NCBI RefSeq assembly: GCF_000819785.1
Contig: NZ_CDBK01000052.1
Coordinates: 25,005-89,004 of the forward strand
Source: Aeromonas caviae
GTDB taxonomy: Bacteria > Pseudomonadota > Gammaproteobacteria > Enterobacterales > Aeromonadaceae
Direction: 5' to 3'
Length of the DNA: 64,000 nt
The position numbers and the translations under genes were made by a program. The notes beneath the pieces were generated by a model that saw only the letters and a program-made list of their open reading frames with translations, did no database searches and was not told the origin of the DNA. Below, in pieces: positions 1 through 9,010 of this stretch. Within the stretch, counting starts at the first letter, position 1, and each line of letters starts with the position of its first letter.

Positions 1-1859
1 CCGAGCGGCCGGCCGGGACGACGCAGGTCAGCGCGGGCGGTGAGCAGGTGCTTGTGCAGGTGGGCCACCGCCACATCCTGCCCCTTGATGAGCTCGCCAA
101 GGTACTCCGGCAGACGGGTCACCACGTCCAGCTCCCCTTGCGAGATGCGATTGAGGGGCACGCCGGTCCACTCGGCGATGACGGCGGCAATCTGGGTCTT
201 GTCGACGTGAGCGGAGACCAGCACTTCTCCTTGCTGCAGCTCGGCCAGCTCGCGCTCGAGGGTAGCCAGCTGCTCGGCAGCGGCCTGCGGATCGAGGGGC
301 GCATCGGCGAGATCCAGCGCCTCTCTGGCCAGCATCTCATCCTGCTGATCGGCCAAGAGAGCTGCGCGCAGCTCGACAATCTGGTGCACCAGCCCCTGCT
401 GTTGCTGCCAGCGGGCCTCCTGCTCGGCCAGTTCTTCACGGCAAGCCTGCTGGGCCGCCTGCAACTCGGCCAGGCGCTCTGCGTTGTCACCAAGACCTAT
501 CAGGCTCTGGCGCTCCAGCTGGCGGATCTCCAGCTCGCGCTGGCGCAGCGCATTTTGCAGGTGGCTGACCGCGCGCGGCGGGGTGGTGAGGTTGATGGCC
601 ACCCGGGCACAGGCGGTATCGAGCACGTCAATCGCCTTGTCCGGCAGCTGACGGCCGGAGATGTAACGGGCGGAGAGCTGGGCGGCAGCCTGCAGCGCCT
701 CCTCATCGATCAGCACCCCGTGGGCTTTCTCGTAGATGCTGCGCAGGCCGCGCAGGATCACGGTGGCCTCGTCGGCATCGGGTTCACCGACCTTCACCAG
801 CTGGAAGCGGCGCGACAGGGCTGCGTCTTTTTCCACGTATTTCTTGTACTCGCCCCAGGTGGTGGCGGCGATGGTGCGCAGCTCGCCCCGGGCCAGCGCC
901 GGCTTGATGAGGTTGGAGACATCCAGCCCGCCGGCCTGGTTGCCGGCCCCGATCAGGGTGTGCGCCTCGTCGATGAACAGGATGACAGGTTGCACGGCGT
1001 CCTTGACCTCCTGCATCACCCCCTTGAAGCGCTTCTCGAACTCCCCCTTGACCGAGGCGCCGGCCTGCATGGCGCCAAGATCCAGGGTCATCAGCTCGAC
1101 CCCGCGCAGCTTCTCCGGTACCTGACCCGCCACCATGCGCAGAGCCAGCCCCTCGATGAGGGCGCTCTTGCCGACACCGGCCTCCCCCACGACTATGGGG
1201 TTGTTCTTGCGACGACGGGAGAGGATGTCGATCATCAGATCGATCTCGTGATCCCGGCAGAGCACGGGATCCAGGCTGCCCTGGCGGGCCTGCTCAGTCA
1301 CATTGACTGTAAAGCGGGCCAGCAGACTGGCATCGGCCGGCAGGGCGGCCTGGGCCGTCTTGCCGCCGGGGGTAGTGGTCACTTGTGTCTCGGCAGACTC
1401 CTTGACCCACTCGTCAAACTGCTGGCGCAGCAGCTCGCGATTGACCTTGGCGAGCAGGCGGGTCACCGAGCCCGGCAGATAACGCTGGGGGGTCATCAGC
1501 AGCACCAGCAGCATGACGCCGCTGCGCAGCTGGGCGTGTTGCAGCTCGGCGGAGGCGAGCAGCCAGCTGTCTTGCAGCCACTCCACCAGCATGGGCGAGA
1601 AGGAGGGGTAACCCTGGCCATAACCGTTGTCAGCCGGCGAGGGTTGCAGCAGGGCCTTCAACTCTTCAACGTCGACCTCGGCCACCTTCAGGATCTGGCG
1701 CACGTCGCTCAGCGGGGTCTCCAGCATCTTGAGCAGCAAATGCTCGATGCGGATCTCGGCTCCCTGGTGATTGACACAGAGGGCCGCGGCCTCCTCCAGC
1801 ATGTGACGGCAGATGGGGTTGAGTCTTTCCACCAGTACCGGTAGCTCTATACGAATCAA
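1..1859 (-). CDS. clpV: T6SS ATPase ClpV (TssH), N-terminal 619 codons, cut by window edge
   Basis: Hexameric AAA+ ATPase that disassembles the contracted TssB/TssC sheath so it can be recycled. The visible part covers the N-terminal Clp domain, the first AAA+ domain and the coiled-coil middle domain. It ends just before the second Walker A. The first Walker A reads [13 protein letters not shown] (near 1150-1190) and the Walker B reads VILFIDEAH (near 960-990). The start is a TTG at 1859-1857 with AAGGAG about 8 bases upstream, giving [14 protein letters not shown], the usual ClpV N-terminus. It lies 20 bases after tssL, so it is the last visible gene of the tss operon. Long open frames on the other strand here are shadows. 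Confidence 0.95.
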   Translation of the reverse strand, partial: MIRIELPVLVERLNPICRHMLEEAAALCVNHQGAEIRIEHLLLKMLETPLSDVRQILKVAEVDVEELKALLQPSPADNGYGQGYPSFSPMLVEWLQDSWLLASAELQHAQLRSGVMLLVLLMTPQRYLPGSVTRLLAKVNRELLRQQFDEWVKESAETQVTTTPGGKTAQAALPADASLLARFTVNVTEQARQGSLDPVLCRDHEIDLMIDILSRRRKNNPIVVGEAGVGKSALIEGLALRMVAGQVPEKLRGVELMTLDLGAMQAGASVKGEFEKRFKGVMQEVKDAVQPVILFIDEAHTLIGAGNQAGGLDVSNLIKPALARGELRTIAATTWGEYKKYVEKDAALSRRFQLVKVGEPDADEATVILRGLRSIYEKAHGVLIDEEALQAAAQLSARYISGRQLPDKAIDVLDTACARVAINLTTPPRAVSHLQNALRQRELEIRQLERQSLIGLGDNAERLAELQAAQQACREELAEQEARWQQQQGLVHQIVELRAALLADQQDEMLAREALDLADAPLDPQAAAEQLATLERELAELQQGEVLVSAHVDKTQIAAVIAEWTGVPLNRISQGELDVVTRLPEYLGELIKGQDVAVAHLHKHLLTARADLRRPGRPL

Positions 1860-1879
1860 GGCGTGCTCTCCTTAGTATT

Positions 1880-2659
1880 TTATTTTAATAATTCGCCCAG
1901 TTGACGCAGAACGTCCTGGGTCTGGTTATTGAGTTGGTGGTGATAGAGGCCGAAGATCAGCGCCAGGATCAACGCCCCGCCCATGAACAGGCTGCGCAGG
2001 GAAACCTGCTTGCGCAGCTGATAGCGGGAGGCCTGCTGCCCCAGATCGAGGTGAAACGCGCTGGGCGCCTCGCCGCCGGCCTCGGGGGCCAACTGCTTGT
2101 GCAGCTGGCGCACGATGCGCTCGAACTCCCCTTGTCCCTTGCTCATCACCTTGTAACGCCCTTCGAAACCGAGGCACAGACAGAGGTAGATGAACTCCAG
2201 AATGTCGCGATAACGCACCGGGTCTTCCTGCAGGCGGGCCAGCAGCACGAACACCTTCTCGCCGCCCCAGGTCTCGTTGTGAAAGCGGGTCAGCAGGGAG
2301 TGCTCGGACCATTCGCTCTGGCTGCCCCAGTCGCGGCCCATCACGGCCTCGTCGATGAAGGTGCAGAGGATGTAGCGAAACGACAGCACCACCCCGTTCT
2401 CGTAGCCCTGGGCCATCAGCTCCTGTTCGATGGCCTGGATCTCGGTCACCACCCGCTGGTAGAGCTCGGGCACCCGGTCGTAGCGCGACAGCAGGCGTAC
2501 CCGCTGCACCAGCCCCAGCAAGGGGGTCACCGCATCGATCATCGGGTTGATGCTCTGGCCGCGCAGGCGGAACCAGTAATCCGAATCCATGTCAAGCTGC
2601 TCGGCATGATCGAACAGCAGGTCGCTGAGTTGCTCGTTCTTGATAATGTCCGTGGTCAT
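1880..2659 (-). CDS. tssL: T6SS membrane-complex protein TssL (DotU/VasF)
   Basis: Inner-membrane subunit of the TssJLM membrane complex that docks the baseplate. The 259-residue protein has the DotU cytoplasmic helical domain (residues about 20-180, including YILCTFIDEAVM and the FHNETWGGEKVF motif) followed by one C-terminal transmembrane helix (about 225-243, GGALILALIFGLY). No C-terminal OmpA-like peptidoglycan-binding domain is present, so this is the short TssL type. It lies 22 bases after tssK and is preceded by AAGGAA at a normal distance. The order tssJ-K-L-clpV matches the Vibrio/Aeromonas-type cluster. Confidence 0.95.
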   Translation of the reverse strand: MTTDIIKNEQLSDLLFDHAEQLDMDSDYWFRLRGQSINPMIDAVTPLLGLVQRVRLLSRYDRVPELYQRVVTEIQAIEQELMAQGYENGVVLSFRYILCTFIDEAVMGRDWGSQSEWSEHSLLTRFHNETWGGEKVFVLLARLQEDPVRYRDILEFIYLCLCLGFEGRYKVMSKGQGEFERIVRQLHKQLAPEAGGEAPSAFHLDLGQQASRYQLRKQVSLRSLFMGGALILALIFGLYHHQLNNQTQDVLRQLGELLK

Positions 2660-2681
2660 CTCTGCTTATTCCTTGGTGCGA

Positions 2682-4016
2682 TCACTGGCTGCGAATGGCC
2701 CAGAGCTGCATGTCGAGCTCGGGGAAGTCGCCGGCGATGTGGAAGGCAAGGGTGTTGCCCACCGCCAGCATCTGCCAGGCCGGGCTCTGCCGATCGAGCT
2801 GGAAGTAGCTGTAACCGGCGTGATAGGGCAGCTGGCGCGGCGCCACCGGCAGCGGCAGCAGCGGAATGCCGGGCAGTTGCAGGCTGATGAGCTCGCGGAT
2901 CTTGTCGCTGGAGGCCACCTTGGTCTGCTGCAGCAGCTGTTTGCGCAGCTGCTCCTGCGGCATACGGGCACGCACCGCCAATACGAAGTCGGCGCTCTGC
3001 ATCAGCTCGCTCTCGTTCACCATGGCCACCATGATGCCGTACTGGTGCTTGCGCAGCTGGATGGAGACGGCGCGCGGCGACAGCACTGTGCTGAGCGCCT
3101 GGCGCAGGGCCAGCATCACCGGCTCGAAGCTCACCTGCTGATCGTCGTGGCGATAGGCGGGGAACTCCGGCGGCAGGCGGGACTCGTCGGTAAAGGTCAT
3201 CAGCTCGCCGCAGAGCTGCACCAGCGCCTCATGCAACCGCTCGGGGTGCAGGGTGCCAAGGCGAGCCAGATGGGAGAGCTGGGGCTGGGCCCGGTTGAGC
3301 AGTTGCAGCATCATGAACTCGGCCACGTCGGCCACCCCCTGCTGACCCGGCGCGGCGATGCGCTGGGAGAGGCTGCGGGCCCGCTCGGCGACCAACCCGG
3401 CCGATTCGCCGAGGAAACGCTTGAGGGTCGGGATGGCGGAGACGCTGATGCTGCAGGGCATGAAGTTGGGATCCAGCACCAGGCCGCCGTCCGGACGCTT
3501 GTCCAGAATGCGGGCAATGGCGAGCGACGCGTAGGCGCTGCGATCTTCCCGCTCCAGCATCAGTCGCAGGCTGACCCGCCCCACTTCGAGGGAGACCACG
3601 TCCCCCCCTTCGCTGTGCAAGTCGCGCACGTCGTGGCGATGGGCCTGCAACCGGGTGGCCACCTGGCCGCCCTGATTGACCTCGTTGACGCCGCTCACCG
3701 AGAGCGGCAACGCCAGATAGACCTTCTGGTTGGCCACCGAGGCATCGGTGACTTCCAGCGGGGTCGGCAGCACGTCGTCATTGGGGATGTTGAACACGGT
3801 ACCGTCCGGCAGGATGCCGGTGGCCCCCACCAGGGCGATGCGACCAAACCCCAGGTAGTCCTCGTTGATGGCAAGCGACTGCAAGCCGTAGAAATAGTCG
3901 GACAGCGCGCTCAGGCGAGCGTGCAGCGCGTAATCCGAATGTCTTTGTTGTTGCTGGAAGTGCTGGGGCTTGATGAACAGCCCCTCACGCCAGATAACCC
4001 GATTTCGACTCGACAT
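2682..4016 (-). CDS. tssK: T6SS baseplate protein TssK (VasE)
   Basis: TssK trimers connect the baseplate wedge (TssE-F-G) to the membrane complex (TssL/TssM). The 444-residue length and the N-terminal motif VIWREGLFIKPQHFQQQ are typical of the family, as are the inner YFYGL and later RLPPEFPAYRHDD segments. The gene starts 2 bases after the tssJ stop codon, so translation is probably coupled. Nothing unusual was seen. The assignment rests on the family N-terminal signature and the fixed position in the operon. Confidence 0.95.
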   Translation of the reverse strand: MSSRNRVIWREGLFIKPQHFQQQQRHSDYALHARLSALSDYFYGLQSLAINEDYLGFGRIALVGATGILPDGTVFNIPNDDVLPTPLEVTDASVANQKVYLALPLSVSGVNEVNQGGQVATRLQAHRHDVRDLHSEGGDVVSLEVGRVSLRLMLEREDRSAYASLAIARILDKRPDGGLVLDPNFMPCSISVSAIPTLKRFLGESAGLVAERARSLSQRIAAPGQQGVADVAEFMMLQLLNRAQPQLSHLARLGTLHPERLHEALVQLCGELMTFTDESRLPPEFPAYRHDDQQVSFEPVMLALRQALSTVLSPRAVSIQLRKHQYGIMVAMVNESELMQSADFVLAVRARMPQEQLRKQLLQQTKVASSDKIRELISLQLPGIPLLPLPVAPRQLPYHAGYSYFQLDRQSPAWQMLAVGNTLAFHIAGDFPELDMQLWAIRSQ

Positions 4017-4018
4017 GG

Positions 4019-4534
4019 TTATTCTTCTTCTTTTTGCAGTTCCACTTCATCCAGGCGCAGGTGCACCAGGATTTGATAAGCCGTTCCCTTGCTCTTGATC
4101 TTGATGACCTTGCGCCACTCGGCGCTGTCGGGGTCGGCGTAGCGTGCGATCACCCCGATGTAACGGGTCTTCTCGTCGAGCTTGATGGGGGGCAGGTATT
4201 TGAACTGGCCCGGCAGCAGGGTGTAGTCCTGATGGTCCAGGTAGTTCTTGCCAAGGGCCTTCTCCACGTCCGCAGTCACCTGGTCGTAGTCGGTGGCGAG
4301 CAGCTTGGAATCTTCCGCCAGCAGCACCACCTGAAACTCGATGGGCGCCGCCTCCCCGCTCTCGTTGGGGTTGACGTCAGGCTCCGCCAGCAGGCTCAGC
4401 CCCAGGGTAGAGGGCTGATCATTGTTGCTGCCCACCTGGATATCCGGGTTCATGGCCACATCGGCCATCTTGCCCATGGTGGTACAACCTGCCAGGGCCA
4501 GCAGCGCGGCGCCCAGCATCAGCGCTCGTATCAT
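4019..4534 (-). CDS. tssJ: T6SS outer-membrane lipoprotein TssJ (VasD)
   Basis: Lipoprotein that anchors the TssJLM complex to the outer membrane. The N-terminus MIRALMLGAALLALAGC is a lipoprotein signal peptide with lipobox LAGC, so the mature protein should begin at Cys followed by TTMGK. About 171 residues in total, with a beta-sandwich-sized mature domain. An in-frame TTG one codon upstream is possible. I chose the ATG at 4534 because it gives a TGATG overlap with the preceding fha stop codon, a common coupling arrangement. Confidence 0.9.
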   Translation of the reverse strand: MIRALMLGAALLALAGCTTMGKMADVAMNPDIQVGSNNDQPSTLGLSLLAEPDVNPNESGEAAPIEFQVVLLAEDSKLLATDYDQVTADVEKALGKNYLDHQDYTLLPGQFKYLPPIKLDEKTRYIGVIARYADPDSAEWRKVIKIKSKGTAYQILVHLRLDEVELQKEEE

Positions 4535-5784
4535 CAAATCAGTCCCTGTTGCTGACGCACGGCCTGGTCATAGGCCTGGGCATACACCTGGTGGAACAGC
4601 TTGTCGAACCCCTGCTGGCGGGCGGAGGTGAGCTCGCGGTAGTAGTGCTGATACATGTCCCAGGCCCAGCCTTCGTCGGCCGTGCCCGGAGCACCGCTGC
4701 GGCGGTATTGCTCAAAGCGCCCCAGCAGGGCCTGCGGCGAAAACGCCTGCAGGATGCTGTCGAGCGCCGCGCCGATGGCCTGCTGGTTAGCCACATGGTG
4801 GATCCGCACGTTGTGCAGGCTCTCGGCCACAGCCGCCGGCGCGCTCAGGTGGACCGGGCTCTTCTGCTCGGCAAACAACACCGCCAGGGTCTCGTCATAA
4901 TCAAGGCCCAGGCGCAGCGGGTTGTCCTCAATGGGACGCAGATGCTTGTCCGCCAGCGCCGCCTGTTCGTTTTGCAACTGCAGCAGCCCCTCCACCATGG
5001 CCCGCACCGTCTTGCCCATCTCTTCGAGCATGTCGTGGGCCTGCTGGGTGTCCTGCAGTTGCAAGGGTTGACCCAGGCCGCGCATCAGCGGAGTCAGGGC
5101 CACGTGATCGACGCCGTCCAGCGACAGCGGGTAATCGGGATGGTTCTCGATGGCGGGCATATCCAGAAATTCTTGGTTCATGGTGTTCTCGACAGCAGAA
5201 AAAGGGGCAAGAGGGGGGGCGTCCACATCCGGTTGTGAACGCAATGAAGCCTGCAGGCGACCGTCCGCCAGCGGGCCATCCATCAACGGATTGGGGGCCC
5301 TGCGCTCCTGCTGCAAGGCCAGCAAGGGATCGGCCGCCAGGATGCGCGGATCGTCTGTGGGCGCAACGGGTTCATCGCTGGTCAGCCACTCGTCGAGTTG
5401 CTCGGTGGGGCGATTGCCCAGCACCTGTTGCAGGCTCTGCTCGGGAGTGATGGCCCCCAGGTAGGCGCGCAGCCGGAACGGGCCGACCACGAGCTCGTCC
5501 CCCTGCTCCAGATGCACCTTGCGGGCCCGCCCGATGGGCGAGGTGGCACCGTTGATATAGGTCTGGCCGCTCAGATCGCACAGGCAGAAGCGACCGTCGT
5601 TGAGCTCGATGCGGGCGTGGGCGGGCATGACGGCCCCCAGCCTGTCGCGCAGTTGCCAGTCATCCTGTTCGGAGGCCCCCAGGGTCCCCCCCATCTCGTC
5701 GAAGCGGTACTGCACCTGCTGGCTGCCATCGAGCTGTTCGCTGTTGAGCACCACCAGGGAAAGTTGCTGGTTAAAATCGTCCAC
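4534..5784 (-). CDS. tagH: T6SS FHA-domain protein TagH/Fha (VasC)
   Basis: A 416-residue protein with an N-terminal forkhead-associated domain (residues about 30-110; ARIELNDGRFCLCDLS followed by TYINGA, the FHA Ser/His-type recognition strands). A linker and a C-terminal helical domain of the type VI FHA (TIGR03354) kind follow. FHA proteins bind phosphothreonine and in several T6SSs act in post-translational control, but no PpkA/PppA-type kinase or phosphatase gene lies in this window. It is separated from tssG by 56 bases and overlaps tssJ by one base. Confidence 0.9.
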   Translation of the reverse strand: MDDFNQQLSLVVLNSEQLDGSQQVQYRFDEMGGTLGASEQDDWQLRDRLGAVMPAHARIELNDGRFCLCDLSGQTYINGATSPIGRARKVHLEQGDELVVGPFRLRAYLGAITPEQSLQQVLGNRPTEQLDEWLTSDEPVAPTDDPRILAADPLLALQQERRAPNPLMDGPLADGRLQASLRSQPDVDAPPLAPFSAVENTMNQEFLDMPAIENHPDYPLSLDGVDHVALTPLMRGLGQPLQLQDTQQAHDMLEEMGKTVRAMVEGLLQLQNEQAALADKHLRPIEDNPLRLGLDYDETLAVLFAEQKSPVHLSAPAAVAESLHNVRIHHVANQQAIGAALDSILQAFSPQALLGRFEQYRRSGAPGTADEGWAWDMYQHYYRELTSARQQGFDKLFHQVYAQAYDQAVRQQQGLI

Positions 5785-5840
5785 AGTTACTCCTGCACTG
5801 ATTCCTGTAGTTAAATTTTCTGCGCTGCTGATCTCTGCAC

Positions 5841-6839
5841 TTATTCCTGCACGCAGATGGTCACGAACGGATCACTCGGCGGCTGGCCGAGAAAGGTACT
5901 CCACCCCAGGCGGGCACTCTGCTCTTCCCCCAGCCTCAGTCCCCTCGCCTGCTCCTGGCCGAAACCCAGCCGCAGATCCCAGGCCAGCTGATCGCGCAGG
6001 ATGAAGGAGACGAAGGTCACCAGAGCCTGGAAGTGCTCCCCGTTCGGCAGAAAGCCGAGAAACTGGCCAAAGCTCAGGTTGTTGATCTTCAACAAGAACT
6101 TGCCGGCACAGTCGTTCACCTTGTCGCCGATGACAAAATCGCTCCCCAAGGTGGCGCAGGCGCCGCCGAGGCGATTTTGCTGATCCTGATGAATAGGCAC
6201 CTTGCGCCACTGCCAGGCGCTCACCTGCACATCGGCCAGATCGAAACAGTGGGCCACCAGACCGGCCACCACCTCGGGGGAGCGGCTGGGGCTGGCCAGC
6301 ATGCCCGCGTAGGAGAGCATCTTGGCCCGGTTGACCGGCAGGCTCTGACAGACCGCCTCGTTGCCAAGCCCCACCAGGGCGAACATCAGGCGGGAGAAGC
6401 CATCCTCGCCGTTGTCCTGAAACCGCACGTGGTAGCGATACTTGCGCCAGATCCGGTGCAGCAGGGTCAGCAGACGGTGGTGGAAGAAGTCCAGAAACAG
6501 GCCGAGCTTCTGCTCCCCCTGGGCGTACTCCCACGCCAGCGAATCGAGGTAATAACCGGGCATCGGCGACTGACTGCCGTGCAGGCCGAGGAAGGCCACC
6601 TCCAGCTCGTGGCGACCCTGTCCATCCCGGCCAATCTGCAGCACGTCGCTGGTGGGAAACCCCAGAGAGGCGGTCGCCTTGAAGCGGATGTTCTCGTCAC
6701 CGGGCAGGTAGTCGAGCCCCCGCTCCTGATCGGCGCCATCGAGCCGGTTGAGCAGCTCAACCAGCTGGAAGAAGTTGAAGCGGGGCGCCTCCCGGGCGGC
6801 GCTCACATCAGGGAGTGCTGACCGATCTGGACTGGCCAT
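5841..6839 (-). CDS. tssG: T6SS baseplate protein TssG (VasB)
   Basis: Baseplate wedge component that pairs with TssF. The 332-residue protein begins MASPDRSALPDV and contains the family features FNFFQLVELLNRL near residue 20 and the LGLHGSQSPMPGYY segment near residue 90. The ATG at 6839 has AAGGAG 8 bases upstream, so it is preferred even though it overlaps the end of tssF by 37 bases. An internal GTG just after the tssF stop is an alternative, but it lacks a ribosome-binding site. Confidence 0.93.
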   Translation of the reverse strand: MASPDRSALPDVSAAREAPRFNFFQLVELLNRLDGADQERGLDYLPGDENIRFKATASLGFPTSDVLQIGRDGQGRHELEVAFLGLHGSQSPMPGYYLDSLAWEYAQGEQKLGLFLDFFHHRLLTLLHRIWRKYRYHVRFQDNGEDGFSRLMFALVGLGNEAVCQSLPVNRAKMLSYAGMLASPSRSPEVVAGLVAHCFDLADVQVSAWQWRKVPIHQDQQNRLGGACATLGSDFVIGDKVNDCAGKFLLKINNLSFGQFLGFLPNGEHFQALVTFVSFILRDQLAWDLRLGFGQEQARGLRLGEEQSARLGWSTFLGQPPSDPFVTICVQE

Positions 6840-8569
6840 TGGTAGCGCTCCTTGTTGTCGAGATTGACCACCTCAAGCAGGTGGAAGGCGTTGACGCTGG
6901 CATAGAGCGAGAAGAAGTGGGCCAGCACGGTACTGAACAGATAAAGCTCCCCTTCGCTGCCAAAGGCGGACTGGCGGATGGAAAGCACCGACTTGAGCCC
7001 CCGCACCGGCATGCCGCGCACCAGCCTGTCCACCGGCTTGGTCTCGATCTCCTCGATCCCCGCCAGCCGCTTGCGCGAGGCCTGCTCGGCCTGCTTGTCG
7101 TGCAGCGCCGGAAAATCGTAGGTGCGCAGCACCTGCACCAGGGCATCGCGGCGCAGCAGGGAGACATAGTTGAGCGACAGGTTGGATATCAGCGTCCAGT
7201 GCAGACTGCCGTCCAGCGCCGGGCGCAGCGGCCGGGTCGGCCGGATCAGGTTGCGGAAGGTGGCAAACGAGGGCGAGCTACCGGTCGGTACGCAGACGCT
7301 GCCCACCTTGAGACGGGCGGCGCGGGAGCGGTTGGTGCAGGCGAGCGTCACCGAAATGGATTCATCCAGTTCGACCGTGGTGGTTTCATCCCCGCGCACG
7401 AACGAGAGGCTATGCTCGAAACCATCCCCGCTCACCGCCTCCTTGACCCGCACCCGGTAATAGAGCGCCAACCGCTGCTTGGCCCGCTCGATCTGGTGCT
7501 GGAAGCTCTCGAATGGCTGATAGATGCGTGGCGTGCCGCGGGAGCGGCCGAGGTTCCCCTCGACCCAGCCTTCCACCTGATCCACCGAGAAGATCTCGAA
7601 GCTGTCGGCGTGGCGATAGCTCGCCTTGAGGGGGTACTCCGCCTGACGGCCATTGAGGTTGACCGGCTCGCTGTCGTGCTGGAACAGGTTGATGGCCGGC
7701 ACGCAGTTGAGCATGAAGGAGTCGGGACGGATCTTGAGCTCCGCCGGCAGTGGCCGGTCGAAGCAGAAGTGCACCTTGAATTCGCTCACCGGCAACGGCT
7801 GCTTGGGCCAGTCGCCACCGGAGAGTTCGAAGAAGAGGAAGCTTTCCGGGAAGCAGAAATACTCCTGCAGGATCCGGTAGCCGGAATAGACGTTGTTCGG
7901 GTAGGGCAAGAGCGCATCGCCGCGCTCGAAGCCGACCGGTTTGAGGGCCTTGGCCTCCTGGCGAAAGCGCTTGCCGTCGATCTCCAGCTCGATATGGGAG
8001 AGCTGGTTGGAGAGCCAGAAGTAGAGCTCATAGGCGGTGTAGCTGTCACCACCAAGGAAAAAGCGCAGCTTGTCCAGCTGCAGCTCGCAGAGCGGCAATG
8101 GGGCATGCAGGGCGATATCCAGCGAGATGGTGGAGAGATCGTTGCCGCTCTGGGCGGCGATATGACGGATATCGGCCGGATAGACCCAGGTATCGTGACA
8201 GGTCTGGAAATGACAGGTCACCTCGTCCAGGGGCAGGCTGTCGAGCTGACAGCCTTGGCCAACCAGCGCCGGCTGGGCGATGGCCCCCGGAATGACCGAA
8301 AACTGCATGATGGTCATGCTGGGCACGGGACGCAGGTAGTTGGGCCAGAGCATGTTGAGCAGACCGTGGGTCAGCTCGGGAAACTCATCCTCAATCTTGG
8401 CGCGCAGATTGCCCGTGAGGAAGGCGAACCCCTCCAGCAGGCGCTCCACGTCCGGATCGGTGTTCTGCTCCGACAGAAAACGGGTGAGCTCGGGATAGGC
8501 GTCGGCAAATTCGCGCCCTTGCAGGCGCAAAAAAGCCAGCTCATCCCTGAAGTAATGTTCCAGCGACAT
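6803..8569 (-). CDS. tssF: T6SS baseplate protein TssF (VasA)
   Basis: Largest wedge subunit of the T6SS baseplate, 588 residues, the usual family length. The N-terminus MSLEHYFRDELAFLRLQGREF and the following FAFLTGNLRAKIEDEFPELT are characteristic of VasA/ImpG proteins. It starts 3 bases after the tssE stop. Continuous with tssG (37-base overlap), it forms part of the single structural operon. Confidence 0.95.
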   Translation of the reverse strand: MSLEHYFRDELAFLRLQGREFADAYPELTRFLSEQNTDPDVERLLEGFAFLTGNLRAKIEDEFPELTHGLLNMLWPNYLRPVPSMTIMQFSVIPGAIAQPALVGQGCQLDSLPLDEVTCHFQTCHDTWVYPADIRHIAAQSGNDLSTISLDIALHAPLPLCELQLDKLRFFLGGDSYTAYELYFWLSNQLSHIELEIDGKRFRQEAKALKPVGFERGDALLPYPNNVYSGYRILQEYFCFPESFLFFELSGGDWPKQPLPVSEFKVHFCFDRPLPAELKIRPDSFMLNCVPAINLFQHDSEPVNLNGRQAEYPLKASYRHADSFEIFSVDQVEGWVEGNLGRSRGTPRIYQPFESFQHQIERAKQRLALYYRVRVKEAVSGDGFEHSLSFVRGDETTTVELDESISVTLACTNRSRAARLKVGSVCVPTGSSPSFATFRNLIRPTRPLRPALDGSLHWTLISNLSLNYVSLLRRDALVQVLRTYDFPALHDKQAEQASRKRLAGIEEIETKPVDRLVRGMPVRGLKSVLSIRQSAFGSEGELYLFSTVLAHFFSLYASVNAFHLLEVVNLDNKERYQWPVQIGQHSLM

Positions 8570-8572
8570 TGA

Positions 8573-9004
8573 TCAGACCATGCGGTAGTGACGGTGACTG
8601 TCCATATGGACGTTGAACGAGGTAACTTGCTCGAGCTGCTCCAGCCGCACGTGGGCCGTCACCTGAAACGTCATCTCAAGCGGGCTCGCCTGATAGTCGG
8701 GTGAACGGACTTCCACATGCACGATCCGCGGCTCATAGCGGCGGATGCATTGCCGGATCGCCTCCCGGATCCGCCCCTTGATGTCGGCACTCCCCTGGGT
8801 GGCGTCATTGAGATCGATGACGCCAAGTTCGGGGGCACTGCGACAGTTGCCGGGACGGGTGTTGAGGATCTGATCGAGCTGCCGTTTGACGGAGTCCACC
8901 AGTTCATCCACTTCCGAACGGGGGGAGGAGCCAAGCCCCTCCCCCCGGATGCGATCAAACAGACTGGCCGCATTGCCTCTATCCCAGGATGAGAGATGCG
9001 GCAT
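8573..9004 (-). CDS. tssE: T6SS baseplate protein TssE (gp25-like)
   Basis: Small gp25/W-like lysozyme-fold baseplate protein (143 residues) that nucleates the sheath. The EAIRQCIRRYEPRIVHVEV segment (residues about 90-108) contains the conserved arginine and EPR motif of the gp25 family. It lies 6 bases downstream of tssC and 3 bases upstream of tssF, in the standard tssC-E-F-G order. Confidence 0.93.
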   Translation of the reverse strand: MPHLSSWDRGNAASLFDRIRGEGLGSSPRSEVDELVDSVKRQLDQILNTRPGNCRSAPELGVIDLNDATQGSADIKGRIREAIRQCIRRYEPRIVHVEVRSPDYQASPLEMTFQVTAHVRLEQLEQVTSFNVHMDSHRHYRMV

Positions 9005-9010
9005 CGGGCC

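Noticed and set aside
48..1844. Long plus-strand open frame (598 codons)
   Set aside because: It is the antisense shadow of clpV, whose minus-strand frame carries real Walker motifs. High GC keeps the opposite strand open.
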